Origin: Hungatella sp. UBA3402
GTDB taxonomy: Bacteria; Bacillota; Clostridia; Lachnospirales; Lachnospiraceae
Direction of reading: 5' to 3'
NCBI GenBank assembly: GCA_002358555.1
Contig: DEPC01000157.1
Location: 1 to 26,410, forward strand
DNA: 26,410 nt
Positions 16,166-24,503 of the stretch are shown in pieces. The translations under genes and the position numbers were made by a program. Every line of letters begins with the position of its first letter. Within the stretch, counting starts at the first letter, position 1. Under the pieces are notes generated by a model, which saw only the letters and a program-made list of their open reading frames with translations, ran no database searches and was not told the origin of the DNA.

Positions 16166-16624
16166 TTACAATCTTAACCCTTTCATATCCTTAATTCTTG
16201 ATAAAATAATATTACAGCTACAGCTAACTACTCCTGGCAATGGGTCAATGACTGTTTCAATAAGTCGTTCCATCTCTTCATTAGAAGCTGCTACCCCATG
16301 AACATGAAGTCGATTTTTTCCGGTAATCCGATACACCTGTGTGATGGCTTCCTCCTGTTTTAATAGTTCTGTAACCTTAGAAAATGTATCTGGCAAGGTT
16401 TCAATCTCAAAATAGCAAGAAATGGCTCCACTGATTTTCTGTGGATTGATAATCGTTGTATATTCCTCGATAATTCCTCTCTGTTCTAAAGACTGAATCC
16501 TCGCTTTTACCGCCACTCTAGACACTCCCACCTGCTGTCCAATATCAGAATAAGAAATACGAGCATTTTCAATGAGAAGACGAAGAATTTTCTGGTCTAG
16601 CTCATCTAACCCTTCAAGAAACAT
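16166..16624 (-). CDS. Lrp/AsnC-family transcriptional regulator
   Basis: A 152-residue regulator. The N-terminal winged helix (LDELDQKILRLLIENARISYSDIGQQVGVSRVAVKARIQSL) is standard for the family, followed by the C-terminal RAM domain (GVVSCSCNIILSRIKDMKG) that binds small effectors, often amino acids. The ribosome site is AAGGAGG. It is divergent from a MATE exporter with a 210-bp shared region, where three similar 10-bp repeats surround the exporter promoter; this makes it the likely regulator of the exporter and perhaps of itself. Effector unknown. Confidence 0.92.
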   Translation of the reverse strand: MFLEGLDELDQKILRLLIENARISYSDIGQQVGVSRVAVKARIQSLEQRGIIEEYTTIINPQKISGAISCYFEIETLPDTFSKVTELLKQEEAITQVYRITGKNRLHVHGVAASNEEMERLIETVIDPLPGVVSCSCNIILSRIKDMKGLRL

Positions 16625-16746
16625 ATTTCGTTCACCTCCTTATGATTATTTTCGACGTTATTCCTTCAAGGACATTTTGTAAAGGACTTTTTAATTAAAT
16701 TCACAAAAAGTTTACATTTAATACAAAAAATAAAGCCAAATTATAA

Positions 16747-16808
16747 TTATGTAAGTATATAATTGACTTATGTAAGTTATATTGATATAATAATTCCATA
16801 ACGTAAGT
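16747..16808 (+). promoter_or_regulatory. MATE-gene promoter with three phased 10-bp repeats
   Basis: The promoter is TTGACT (16763-16768), 17-bp spacer, TATAAT (16786-16791). Two identical TTATGTAAGT repeats at 16747 and 16768 and a third, TAACGTAAGT, at 16799 are spaced 21 and 31 bp apart, which is two and three helical turns, so all face the same side of the DNA. This suits an oligomeric regulator such as the adjacent Lrp-type protein (inference). Confidence 0.7.
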
Positions 16809-16834
16809 TAAATATTTCATAAGGATAAAGTGCT

Positions 16835-18172
16835 ATGAATAAAGATTTGACGAAAGGGCCTGTCATGGGTTCTATGCTACGCTTTGCAATCCCTATGATT
16901 TTGGGAAATCTGCTGCAGCAATGTTATAATATTGCAGATACCTTGATTGTAGGAAAATACCTTGGAAAAAATGCGTTAGCAGCAGTTGGCTCCTCATTTA
17001 CCTTAATGACCTTTTTGACCTCAATTTTGCTAGGCTTATGTATGGGCAGTGGAGCAGTTTTTTCCATTCGATTCGGACAGCAGGATGAAGCTGGATTAAA
17101 TGAAAGTGTCTGTGCTTCCTTTGTACTTATAGGAGGATTAACACTTCTGTTAAATATTCTTTCCTTTCTCTGTCTAAACGGGATACAGATTTTTCTTCGT
17201 GTGCCTGATGAAGTATGGGGAATTATGAGAGAATACCTTGTAGTTATTTTCTGCGGAATTGCTGCCACATTCTTATATAATTACTTTGCCTCTTTCCTAA
17301 GAGCAATCGGCAATTCCATTATGCCCTTAATCTTTCTTGCTGTCTCCGCAGTGCTAAATATCCTTCTGGACCTTTGGTTTGTACTGGGATTTCAATGGGG
17401 AGCTGCAGGAGCTGCCCAAGCAACCGTAATCTCTCAATATATATCTGGAATTGGGATTGCTTTGTTTACTTTCATTCAGTACCCCAACCTTCGCTCTAGT
17501 CTCACTCATTTTCGACTTCGTAAAGAATGTATGAAAGAGATTGCCAACTTTTCTGTTCTAACTTGTGTACAACAGTCTGTGATGAATCTTGGAATTCTTA
17601 TGGTTCAAGGGCTGGTCAACAGCTTTGGACCTACAATTATGGCAGCATTTGCAGCAGCCGTCAAAATTGATGCATTTGCCTACATGCCTGTACAGGATTT
17701 TGGCAATGCGTTTTCTACTTTTATTGCCCAAAACTATGGGGCAAAACAAGGAGAACGAATCCGTAAAGGATTGAAGGGGGCTGTGTTAGCTTCACTAATA
17801 TTTTGTATTGTTATCTCCGCAGCAGTCTGGTTTTTTGCCCATCCTCTTATGGGATTGTTTGTAGAACCAGGAGAGACAGAGGTTATTATAGAAGGGATTC
17901 GATATTTACATATTGAAGGCGTATTTTATTGTGGAATCGGTTGCCTATTCCTACTCTATGGCTTATATCGGGCTTTGGGAAAACCTGGAATGTCTGTGGT
18001 ACTTACTGTTATCTCTCTAGGTACTCGTGTTATATTGGCTTATGCTCTTTCCGCACTTCCAAATTTGGGAGTTGCAGGCATCTGGTGGTCAGTGCCAATT
18101 GGCTGGTTCCTAGCAGATATGGTTGGAATTGGTTATTATATCAGAAAAAAAGAAAAGCTGATTTCTTGGTAG
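16835..18172 (+). CDS. MATE-family multidrug/toxin efflux transporter
   Basis: A 445-residue integral membrane protein with the ~12 hydrophobic helices of the MATE family. It starts MNKDLTKGPVMGSMLRFAIPMILGNLLQQCYNIADTLIVG, a typical N-terminus of the DinF/NorM-type group, and has the internal-repeat design with a matching segment after the middle loop. It exports drugs or metabolites in exchange for Na+ or H+; substrate unknown. A weak AAGGA site precedes the ATG. A divergent Lrp-type regulator and a phased-repeat promoter lie upstream. Confidence 0.93.
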   Translation: MNKDLTKGPVMGSMLRFAIPMILGNLLQQCYNIADTLIVGKYLGKNALAAVGSSFTLMTFLTSILLGLCMGSGAVFSIRFGQQDEAGLNESVCASFVLIGGLTLLLNILSFLCLNGIQIFLRVPDEVWGIMREYLVVIFCGIAATFLYNYFASFLRAIGNSIMPLIFLAVSAVLNILLDLWFVLGFQWGAAGAAQATVISQYISGIGIALFTFIQYPNLRSSLTHFRLRKECMKEIANFSVLTCVQQSVMNLGILMVQGLVNSFGPTIMAAFAAAVKIDAFAYMPVQDFGNAFSTFIAQNYGAKQGERIRKGLKGAVLASLIFCIVISAAVWFFAHPLMGLFVEPGETEVIIEGIRYLHIEGVFYCGIGCLFLLYGLYRALGKPGMSVVLTVISLGTRVILAYALSALPNLGVAGIWWSVPIGWFLADMVGIGYYIRKKEKLISW

Positions 18173-18485
18173 AGTATTAGAAACATGTCTGTTAAAATTT
18201 ATTTATAGAATTATCAGAAAACCATGATGGACTATCACAGCCTATCATGAAAATGGTACAAGTCTATTTTCGTAGCAAGAGTACAGATTTCATTTGTTGA
18301 TGCATACCATTATATATTAACTTAACTCGTTGTGCTGGTAGCTGGCAATTTTAAGGAAACATAGCCGCCAATCAGAGTTTGACTACTTTTGATTAGAAAG
18401 AATTTTTGTTGAATGTCTGGCAGAATCTTCACAATCTCTGGTTATTTTACTCTTTTTGTGACAATCAATAGGATTTTATGGAGCC

Positions 18486-18572
18486 GTTGCAAAACGCTAT
18501 TGTTCTACAATATATAGATACAATATTCTAAATATTTATACTATATATTGTAGAATTTCATTGCTTTGCAAC
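18486..18572. repeat. 87-bp inverted repeat
   Basis: Outer pair GTTGCAAA / TTTGCAAC and inner perfect pair TTCTACAATATATAG / CTATATATTGTAGAA (18503-18517 and 18541-18555). The inner motif also occurs once at 8234. Confidence 0.7.
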
Positions 18573-18658
18573 ACCCCATGATATTACTATAAGAACTATT
18601 GAAACCTAGAACGATTTGTAGTTCTATTTCGTAAAACCTGCCAATTATCAGCAGTAAA

Positions 18659-18796
18659 CTAGATTTCCCACAGCCCTGCATCTACAGGAGCTTTAGTAAC
18701 TCTTAATTCGCACAACTCTGTGTTAGGAACAAAAGTTCCTATTATCCAAGCGAGTTTAGGGGCTTTTGTGACTGCTTTTAACAGAGTTGTGAGGGC
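18659..18796 (-). other. Repeat-borne frame without start codon
   Basis: Read on the minus strand, the hairpin region is open for 45 codons and ends ...VPNTELCELRVTKAPVDAGLW, with VTKAP occurring twice. It has no ATG and no ribosome site. The same reading appears in the second repeat copy at the right edge. I treat it as a property of the repeat rather than a gene. Confidence 0.5.
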
Positions 18797-18982
18797 TTAA
18801 TGTTACTGGCTCCGAAGCCGCAGGGCTGTGGGAATCTGGTTTGCTGTGTTACTCCTGCCTACTACTTTTAACTAACACAACGAGTTAACTTAAAATTAAT
18901 AACCTTATAGACCAAGTAAGAACTATGAATCAATAATCTATTCTAGCATCCACAAGAATTTTTTTCTTTCCCAGAGCCTATA

Positions 18983-20770
18983 CTACTGTCCCTGGATATA
19001 AGCTGCTGCTTCCTGTCCAGAGATTCTTCCGAATACAACAGACTGAGAATAACCGCCACTCTGCCAAGTCACTTCTCCTGCACCATACAATCCTTCTACA
19101 ACTGTTCCATCCTCATACAGAATCTGTGCATGTTCATTGGCTGACACACCACCCTTGGTCATATGTACAGCAGATTCAATTTTGGATGCATAATAAGGAC
19201 CATCTGGAAGAAGGGCACGCTCTGGGGTATGACCAAATTCATCTTCCTTGCCTTCTTCTGCATTTTTATTATATTCTTCAATGGTCTTTACAAAATTCTC
19301 TTTGTTGATTCCCATCTGGTCTGCCAATTCCTCCCAAGTAGCTGCCTCTATGAATTTGCCGCCCTTTACCTGTTTTCTTACATTGGCATTATCTTCAATC
19401 TTCTTGGTATCTACTACCATCCAAGTTACATCTTGGTCTAAAATAGCTGTTCCCATCTCCAAACCGCCCAGACGCTCATTGACAAATCTCTTGCCATCTC
19501 CATTGACATAAACACTTCCTGAACCACTGTTAGTTAAGTCTCTGGATGGAACCAAGATTGTAGGAATCACACGAATTGTTCCCATATTCTCCAGTTTAAA
19601 CCCGTATTTTTCAAATACTGGAACAAAGTCTCCAGTAGCTCCCATCTGGTTGGAAGTATTGAGAACTTCATATCCTGGAGCATATTTGGCCAGCAAGTCT
19701 TTATTATAAGAGAATCCTCCAGTAGCAATAATCACTGCATCCGCCATAATATTGTACTTTTCTGACTTGGATTCCACCGTTACTCCGACTACTTTATCTC
19801 CCTCAAAAATTAGGTCTGTTCCTTTAGTGCCTGTGCGAATCTCTACTCCTAGCTTCTTAGCTTGAGCTTCCATACCATCTTGAATGGCCTCTCCAGCATA
19901 ATTATCTTTATCTTTCATATGGTTTCTTCCACCATAGTTATGATTCAACTCAACTCCAAAACTTCTCAGCCAAGCATCAATCACAGATTCTCCTTCTGCC
20001 CATACCTGTAGACGTTCTGGCGTATTACCAGCATCCTTCATATCTTCTATAAATTTCTCTACAGAATCTTCCACTCCATTAGCCTTTTGCGCTTCTGAGT
20101 TGAATACATCATAAAAATTTAAGTCAAATTTGCCGTTACCACTTAAAATGTCCAGCTTTTCTACAACCAGTACATCTTGTAGACCATTTTCCTTAGCTGT
20201 GATAGCAGCACCAAGACCTGCTGGACCACCTCCTACAATCACCAATTGGGTATGAACATCCTCTCCCTGAACTTGCTCTACCGCCGGTCCTTGAGTGGCA
20301 AATGTAATATCAGGAAATTCGGTTCCTTGCTCCTTCATAGCCTGGGCAACCGCGGATTTCACTGCATAGGAAGTAAAGGTTGCTCCACTTACACTGTCTA
20401 CCTCTGGAGTCTGAGCATCAAGAATCCGTTCTGTGATAATAGGAATCGCTCTATTGTATACAACGGAACTTTCATGATGGGAAACTACATCTATCTTCTC
20501 CATCTTTCCATCGGTTACTGTAACCTCCAGCTTCAATTCTCCTCCAAAACCACTGCCATTACCCTCAAAAATGCCAGAAGCAGCCTGCTCCTCTTTAGAT
20601 TCTTCCTCTGTGGTTTCTGCCACAGTGGTAGTTTCTGCTGTTGTGCTCTCTGCCACAGTAGTTTCTGTTGTACTTTCTGCTGCTGTTGTAGTTGATGCTG
20701 TCTCCTGACCAGAAGAGCAAGCAGTCATCATCACTGCTGCAGTACACAGTACCAATGCCCTTTTTTTCAT
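18983..20770 (-). CDS. Secreted flavinylated FAD-dependent reductase (fumarate/urocanate reductase-like)
   Basis: A 595-residue lipoprotein: signal peptide, lipid-attachment Cys at 18 (MMTAC-SS), then a Thr/Ser/Glu linker (~25-60). An FMN-binding domain follows (~65-150) with the flavinylation motif DSVSGAT (T131), where ApbE-type transferases attach FMN covalently. A FAD_binding_2 domain starts at VIVGGGPAGLGAA (~177). Such proteins pass electrons from membrane carriers to small acceptors outside the cell. In fumarate and urocanate reductases the C-terminal HGxNR-G segment provides a substrate Arg; here the region reads GLYGAGEVTWQSGGYSQS, so the substrate is probably different. A consensus -35 promoter lies upstream. 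Confidence 0.88.
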   Translation of the reverse strand: MKKRALVLCTAAVMMTACSSGQETASTTTAAESTTETTVAESTTAETTTVAETTEEESKEEQAASGIFEGNGSGFGGELKLEVTVTDGKMEKIDVVSHHESSVVYNRAIPIITERILDAQTPEVDSVSGATFTSYAVKSAVAQAMKEQGTEFPDITFATQGPAVEQVQGEDVHTQLVIVGGGPAGLGAAITAKENGLQDVLVVEKLDILSGNGKFDLNFYDVFNSEAQKANGVEDSVEKFIEDMKDAGNTPERLQVWAEGESVIDAWLRSFGVELNHNYGGRNHMKDKDNYAGEAIQDGMEAQAKKLGVEIRTGTKGTDLIFEGDKVVGVTVESKSEKYNIMADAVIIATGGFSYNKDLLAKYAPGYEVLNTSNQMGATGDFVPVFEKYGFKLENMGTIRVIPTILVPSRDLTNSGSGSVYVNGDGKRFVNERLGGLEMGTAILDQDVTWMVVDTKKIEDNANVRKQVKGGKFIEAATWEELADQMGINKENFVKTIEEYNKNAEEGKEDEFGHTPERALLPDGPYYASKIESAVHMTKGGVSANEHAQILYEDGTVVEGLYGAGEVTWQSGGYSQSVVFGRISGQEAAAYIQGQ

Positions 20771-20833
20771 AATGAATTCCCTCTCCTTTTTCGAGTACTT
20801 TCTTCGCTATTTTATTAACAACGAGATAACTAT

Positions 20834-20862
20834 ATTTTATCGGAATGAGAGTTTTCTGTCAA
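20834..20862 (-). promoter_or_regulatory. Promoter of the flavinylated reductase
   Basis: On the minus strand: TTGACA (20862-20857), 17-bp spacer, TAAAAT (20839-20834). Confidence 0.75.
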
Positions 20863-20926
20863 TATCAATCCTATAAATGGTTAGGGGTTCTATTCTAAAA
20901 AATCTCTATCTTTTTTCCCTGCCCTC

Positions 20927-21209
20927 TTAGGCATGAGGTATATTGGTATGTTCTGAAATTTCTCTGCTAATAGTAACCAAATCTTCCACCGAAAGCTGGT
21001 GTACATCCACATATCCTGTAATCCTTGCAAATGTTTCCAATTCTTTCCGTGAGATTTCTAGGAACCTTGCTTTCCATTTTTTCTTCTTGAAGAACAAATT
21101 TATCTTTAGACTATTTACATAAAGGACAAATCAAAAGTTCAGAAAAGCTCTGTCCTTCCTTTTCCTCATCATAGATATAGCCACAGATGCTACATTTATA
21201 AACGGCTAT
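20927..21209 (-). pseudogene. Internally deleted rubredoxin / glutamate-synthase-like gene
   Basis: Two coding remnants on the minus strand. The 5' piece (21209-21111, 33 codons) is a rubredoxin-like unit, AVYKCSICGYIYDEEKEG...LICPLCK, with four Cys; it starts at ATA, which overlaps the rubrerythrin stop as TAATA (TAATG would be usual). The 3' piece, in another frame (about 21100-20927), reads ISRKELETFARITGYVDVHQ then LSVEDLVTISREISEHTNIPHA-stop. I recall this ending from FMN-binding glutamate-synthase-like proteins, some with an N-terminal rubredoxin unit; unverified. The interpretation is that the middle of the gene was deleted with a frameshift. About 400 nt of gap are explained this way. 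Confidence 0.55.
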
Positions 21210-21751
21210 TAGTAATTTTCCTTCCTAATCTCAAAATAACTCTGTGGATGATTGCAGACAGGACAAACTTTCGGGGCTTCGGTTCCTACTACCACATGAC
21301 CACAGTTTCTACATTCCCAAATCTGTACGCCGCTTTTTTCAAATACCTGTTTTGTCTCTACATTGTGTAACAATGCACGATATCTCTCCTCATGCTGCTT
21401 TTCAATAGCCGCAACCCCCCGAAACTGTGCTGCCAATTCCACAAACCCTTCTTCCTCTGCTTCCTGTGCCATGCGCTCATACATATCGGTCCACTCTGCA
21501 TTTTCTCCTTCGGCTGCATGAAGCAGATTTTCCTCCGTAGTTCCTATCTCTCCTAATGCCTTAAACCACAGTTTTGCATGTTCTTTTTCATTTTCTGCAG
21601 TCTTTAAGAAAAGTGCTGCAATCTGCTCATATCCGGCCTTTTTCGCCACAGATGCAAAATATGTATACTTGTTGCGTGCCTGGGATTCTCCTGCAAAAGC
21701 CTCCCATAAATTTTTCTCTGTTTTTGTTCCTGTGTATTTGTTTTGAGCCAT
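21209..21751 (-). CDS. rbr: Rubrerythrin
   Basis: A 180-residue rubrerythrin, an NADH-linked (via rubredoxin and reductase) peroxide reductase of anaerobes. The N-terminal ferritin-like diiron domain has ENLWEAFAGESQARNKYTYFA-type Glu ligands, ENEKEH and EKQHEERY; the C-terminal rubredoxin domain has CRNCGHVVVG and CPVCNHPQ, binding one iron. The ATG follows a GAGGAAG ribosome site. A perfect consensus promoter lies upstream. Its divergence from the CODH-type operon, with a shared 340-bp region, suggests joint control in oxidative stress. Confidence 0.95.
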   Translation of the reverse strand: MAQNKYTGTKTEKNLWEAFAGESQARNKYTYFASVAKKAGYEQIAALFLKTAENEKEHAKLWFKALGEIGTTEENLLHAAEGENAEWTDMYERMAQEAEEEGFVELAAQFRGVAAIEKQHEERYRALLHNVETKQVFEKSGVQIWECRNCGHVVVGTEAPKVCPVCNHPQSYFEIRKENY

Positions 21752-21915
21752 GTCATCTTCCTCCTGATTTCCTTCATTTTTTACTGAATTTTTGTCTGCA
21801 AGGTTTTCTCCGCTGTCAATTTAAAAGGTGTTTCCTGAAAACTATTTTCTCGTTTTAGCTAGATAAATGGGATATTATACTCTTTCATTTATCAAAACAA
21901 AAATAAAAATAAGAA

Positions 21916-21952
21916 CAATTATTATTATAATTTAATTACTATAAAATGTCAA
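21916..21952 (-). promoter_or_regulatory. Consensus promoter of rubrerythrin with possible PerR-like site
   Basis: On the minus strand: TTGACA (21952-21947), 17-bp spacer, TATAAT (21929-21924), a perfect consensus. A PerR-like 15-mer TTATAATAATAATTG (21930-21916) overlaps the -10; 11 of 14 positions fit the PerR box. PerR controls rubrerythrin in clostridia, so this is plausible but not established. Confidence 0.6.
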
Positions 21953-21967
21953 CTATTTTTCCATTTC

Positions 21968-21996
21968 TTGACACCTTGATTTCTTTCAGATAAAAT
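21968..21996 (+). promoter_or_regulatory. Promoter of the DUF3842-cooS-cooF operon
   Basis: TTGACA (21968-21973), 17-bp spacer, TAAAAT (21991-21996). The leader runs about 90 nt to the first gene. The -35 box lies only 15 bp from the rubrerythrin -35 on the other strand. Confidence 0.75.
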
Positions 21997-22093
21997 AAAA
22001 ATAGAAAAGTATGCTCTTGAAACCCAAACAGCTTGTATGTTTCATTCATTTTTTATATGATGTCGCCAAAAAGACGGCGGAACGGAGATTTTT

Positions 22094-22504
22094 ATGAAAA
22101 TTACTATCATTGACGGCCAGGGTGGAAAAATGGGCAGGACGGTAATCGAACAATTAAAAAAGGCCCATCCAAACCTGGAATTATATGCGATTGGTACAAA
22201 TTCTATTGCCACTGCTGCTATGCTGCGGGCAGGTGCAGACTTTGGAGCTACAGGGGAAAATCCCTGTATCGTGAATGCCCGTGATTCTGATATCATTATT
22301 GGCCCTATTGGAATTGTCTTTGCTGATGCCCTTTTAGGAGAGATTACTCCTGCTATTGCGCAGGCTATTGGTTCTAGCAAGGCCTACAAAATTCTCATTC
22401 CTGTAAACCGTTGTAACCATTATATTGTTGGATGCAATGATGCAGGACTTGGAGAATATATTCGGCTGGTATGTGAAAAGGTAGATTCTATGTTAATGTC
22501 TTAG
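22094..22504 (+). CDS. DUF3842-family protein
   Basis: A 136-residue soluble protein with a Rossmann-like N-terminus, IDGQGGKMGRTVIEQLKK, and a conserved hydrophobic core (DIIIGPIGIVFADALLGEITPAIAQAIG). It fits DUF3842, a family often found beside anaerobic CO dehydrogenase genes; its role is unknown. It begins the operon and is 100 nt from cooS. CGGAG lies 6 nt before the ATG. Confidence 0.85.
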   Translation: MKITIIDGQGGKMGRTVIEQLKKAHPNLELYAIGTNSIATAAMLRAGADFGATGENPCIVNARDSDIIIGPIGIVFADALLGEITPAIAQAIGSSKAYKILIPVNRCNHYIVGCNDAGLGEYIRLVCEKVDSMLMS

Positions 22505-22604
22505 CAAATTCGCCATAAGAATATTGAAAAATATTATCATTTATAGTAAAATCTTCTATAACAAGCATAATCGTTATCATCTACAACAACCAGGAGGAAT
22601 CACT

Positions 22605-24488
22605 ATGAATCAATGTTATGGATGCAACACCTGCAAAAGTGCAGACAAACCTTTAGAGGAGTTTATTGTCAGTCTCCCTATGGAAACTTCTCACCATCGT
22701 GTAGACAGTCAAAGTACAAAATGTGCCTTTGGTCTTCAGGGAGTATGCTGCCGACTCTGTTCTAATGGTCCTTGCCGTATCACACCAGAATCTCCTCGCG
22801 GAATCTGCGGAGCGAATGCAGATACCATTGTCACCAGAAACCTTTTGAGAGCTGTGGCTTCTGGTTCTGGCTGTTATATTCATGTAGTAGAAAATACCGC
22901 TTTAAATGTAAAAAATACCGCCAAAACCAAAGGTGAGATAAAAGGATTAAATACATTAAACCGTCTTGCTTCTATTTTTGGTATTGAAGAAGATGATGTC
23001 TACAAACGGGCAGAAGCTGTAGCTGATGCAGTTTTAAAAGACCTCTATCTCCCTGAATATGAAAAAATGGAGCTGACCGAAAAGCTGGCTTATCAGCCTC
23101 GCTATGAAAAATGGAAAGAACTTGGTCTTCTTCCTGGAGGCGCCAAATCGGAAGTGTTCCATGGTGTAGTTAAATGTTCTACCAATTTAAACTCTGACCC
23201 TGTAAACATGCTTTTAGACTGCTTAAAACTGGGAATTTCCACTGGTATCTATGGCCTGGTTTTGACTAATCTGCTCAATGATATTGTTCTTGGAGAACCA
23301 GAAATTCGCTTTGCACCTGTTGGTTTAAGAGTCATTGACCCAGACTACATAAATATCATGATTACAGGTCATCAGCACTCCATGTTTACCTTCCTTCAGA
23401 ATCGTCTTACTGATGAAGATATCAAAGAAAAGGCGAAAAAGGTTGGAGCTAAAGGTTTTAAGCTGGTAGGCTGTACTTGCGTTGGACAGGATTTGCAGCT
23501 TAGAGGAGCCCATTATACAGAAGTATTTGATGGACATGCTGGAAACAACTATACCAGTGAAGCGATTCTTGCCACTGGAGGAATTGATGCTGTTATTTCC
23601 GAATTTAACTGTACACTTCCTGGAATTGAACCTATCTGTGACGAATTAAAGATTAAACAAATCTGTATTGACAATGTGGCTAAAAAAGCCAATGCCGAAT
23701 TAAAGGAATTTGACTTTGAAAATCGCCCCGCTGTGACAGAGGAGATTATTGATGAGGTTATTGCCTCCTACAAGGCTCGCCGTGGCAATGTACCTATGAA
23801 TCTAATGAAAAATCATGGCAATGACAATACTCTGACTGGAGTAAGTGAGATTTCTTTAAAGAATTTCCTTGGTGGAAGCTGGCAGCCTCTCATTGATTTA
23901 ATTGTAGCTGGAGATATCAAGGGGGTTGCTGGTGTAGTAGGTTGCTCCAATTTAACTGCAGGTGGACATGATGTTTTAACGGTAGACCTTGTAAAAGAAT
24001 TGATTGCAAAAGATATTATTGTACTCACGGCTGGTTGCTCTTCAGGTGGCATTGAAAATTGTGGTCTGATGACACCAGAAGCTGCCCAATATGCTGGGCC
24101 AAAACTTCGGGCTGTCTGTGAAAAACTTCATATTCCTCCAGTACTCAATTTCGGTCCTTGTCTTGCCATTGGTCGTCTGGAAATCGTGGCAACAGAATTG
24201 GCAGAGGTTTTGAAGGTAGACCTTCCTCAGCTTCCTCTGGTTCTTTCTGCTGCTCAATGGCTGGAAGAACAGGCATTGGCTGACGGCTGCTATGGTCTTG
24301 CATTAGGTCTTCCTCTCCACTTAGGACTTCCTCCATTTGTGACAGGAAGCAAGGTAGCTGTAAAGGTTCTTACAGAAGATATGAAACAACTTACTGGCGG
24401 TCAAGTTATTATCAACAATAATGCCAAAGAGTCTGCAGATATCTTAGAACAGATTATTCTTGAAAAGCGTCAGGGACTTCATATATAG
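22605..24488 (+). CDS. cooS: Anaerobic CO dehydrogenase (CooS)-like protein with altered catalytic residues
   Basis: A 627-residue protein of the Ni-Fe-S CODH family. It starts at ATG 22605, with GGAGG 7 nt upstream. Cluster ligands are present: D-cluster C40 and C48; B-cluster C49, C52, C57 and C68; C-cluster H256, C290 or C292, C336, C447, C478 and C519. The N-terminus has an extra CYGCNTC. However, the lysine that acts as acid-base in typical CODH (EWMxEKA) is Gln at residue 556 (QWLEEQA), and the four-His proton path (H93-x2-H-x2-H-x2-H) keeps only H93. CO/CO2 chemistry is therefore doubtful. Ferredoxin and FAD/NAD oxidoreductase genes follow, matching known cooS-cooF-FNOR clusters. Divergent CODH clades lacking such residues have been described; exact clade not determined. 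Confidence 0.9.
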   Translation: MNQCYGCNTCKSADKPLEEFIVSLPMETSHHRVDSQSTKCAFGLQGVCCRLCSNGPCRITPESPRGICGANADTIVTRNLLRAVASGSGCYIHVVENTALNVKNTAKTKGEIKGLNTLNRLASIFGIEEDDVYKRAEAVADAVLKDLYLPEYEKMELTEKLAYQPRYEKWKELGLLPGGAKSEVFHGVVKCSTNLNSDPVNMLLDCLKLGISTGIYGLVLTNLLNDIVLGEPEIRFAPVGLRVIDPDYINIMITGHQHSMFTFLQNRLTDEDIKEKAKKVGAKGFKLVGCTCVGQDLQLRGAHYTEVFDGHAGNNYTSEAILATGGIDAVISEFNCTLPGIEPICDELKIKQICIDNVAKKANAELKEFDFENRPAVTEEIIDEVIASYKARRGNVPMNLMKNHGNDNTLTGVSEISLKNFLGGSWQPLIDLIVAGDIKGVAGVVGCSNLTAGGHDVLTVDLVKELIAKDIIVLTAGCSSGGIENCGLMTPEAAQYAGPKLRAVCEKLHIPPVLNFGPCLAIGRLEIVATELAEVLKVDLPQLPLVLSAAQWLEEQALADGCYGLALGLPLHLGLPPFVTGSKVAVKVLTEDMKQLTGGQVIINNNAKESADILEQIILEKRQGLHI

Positions 24489-24503
24489 AAAGGAGTGGTA
24501 AAA

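Larger units (their letters stand above)
18322..18888. repeat. 567-bp element with nested inverted repeats
   Basis: Outer inverted ends are TTAACTCGTTGTG (18322-18334) and CACAACGAGTTAA (18876-18888). Inside lie a separate inverted repeat (18486-18572) and a long hairpin whose outer arms are AGATTTCCCACAGCCCTGC (18661-18679) and GCAGGGCTGTGGGAATCT (18820-18837). The segment from about 18680 to 18735 recurs in the same orientation at 26266. It lies in the 810-bp gap between the MATE and the flavoprotein genes and holds no transposase, so it looks like a non-autonomous repeat. Confidence 0.65.

Noticed and set aside
22524..22604. Upstream extension of CooS
   Set aside because: Its residues are unlike CODH and the ATG at 22605 has an ideal ribosome site.
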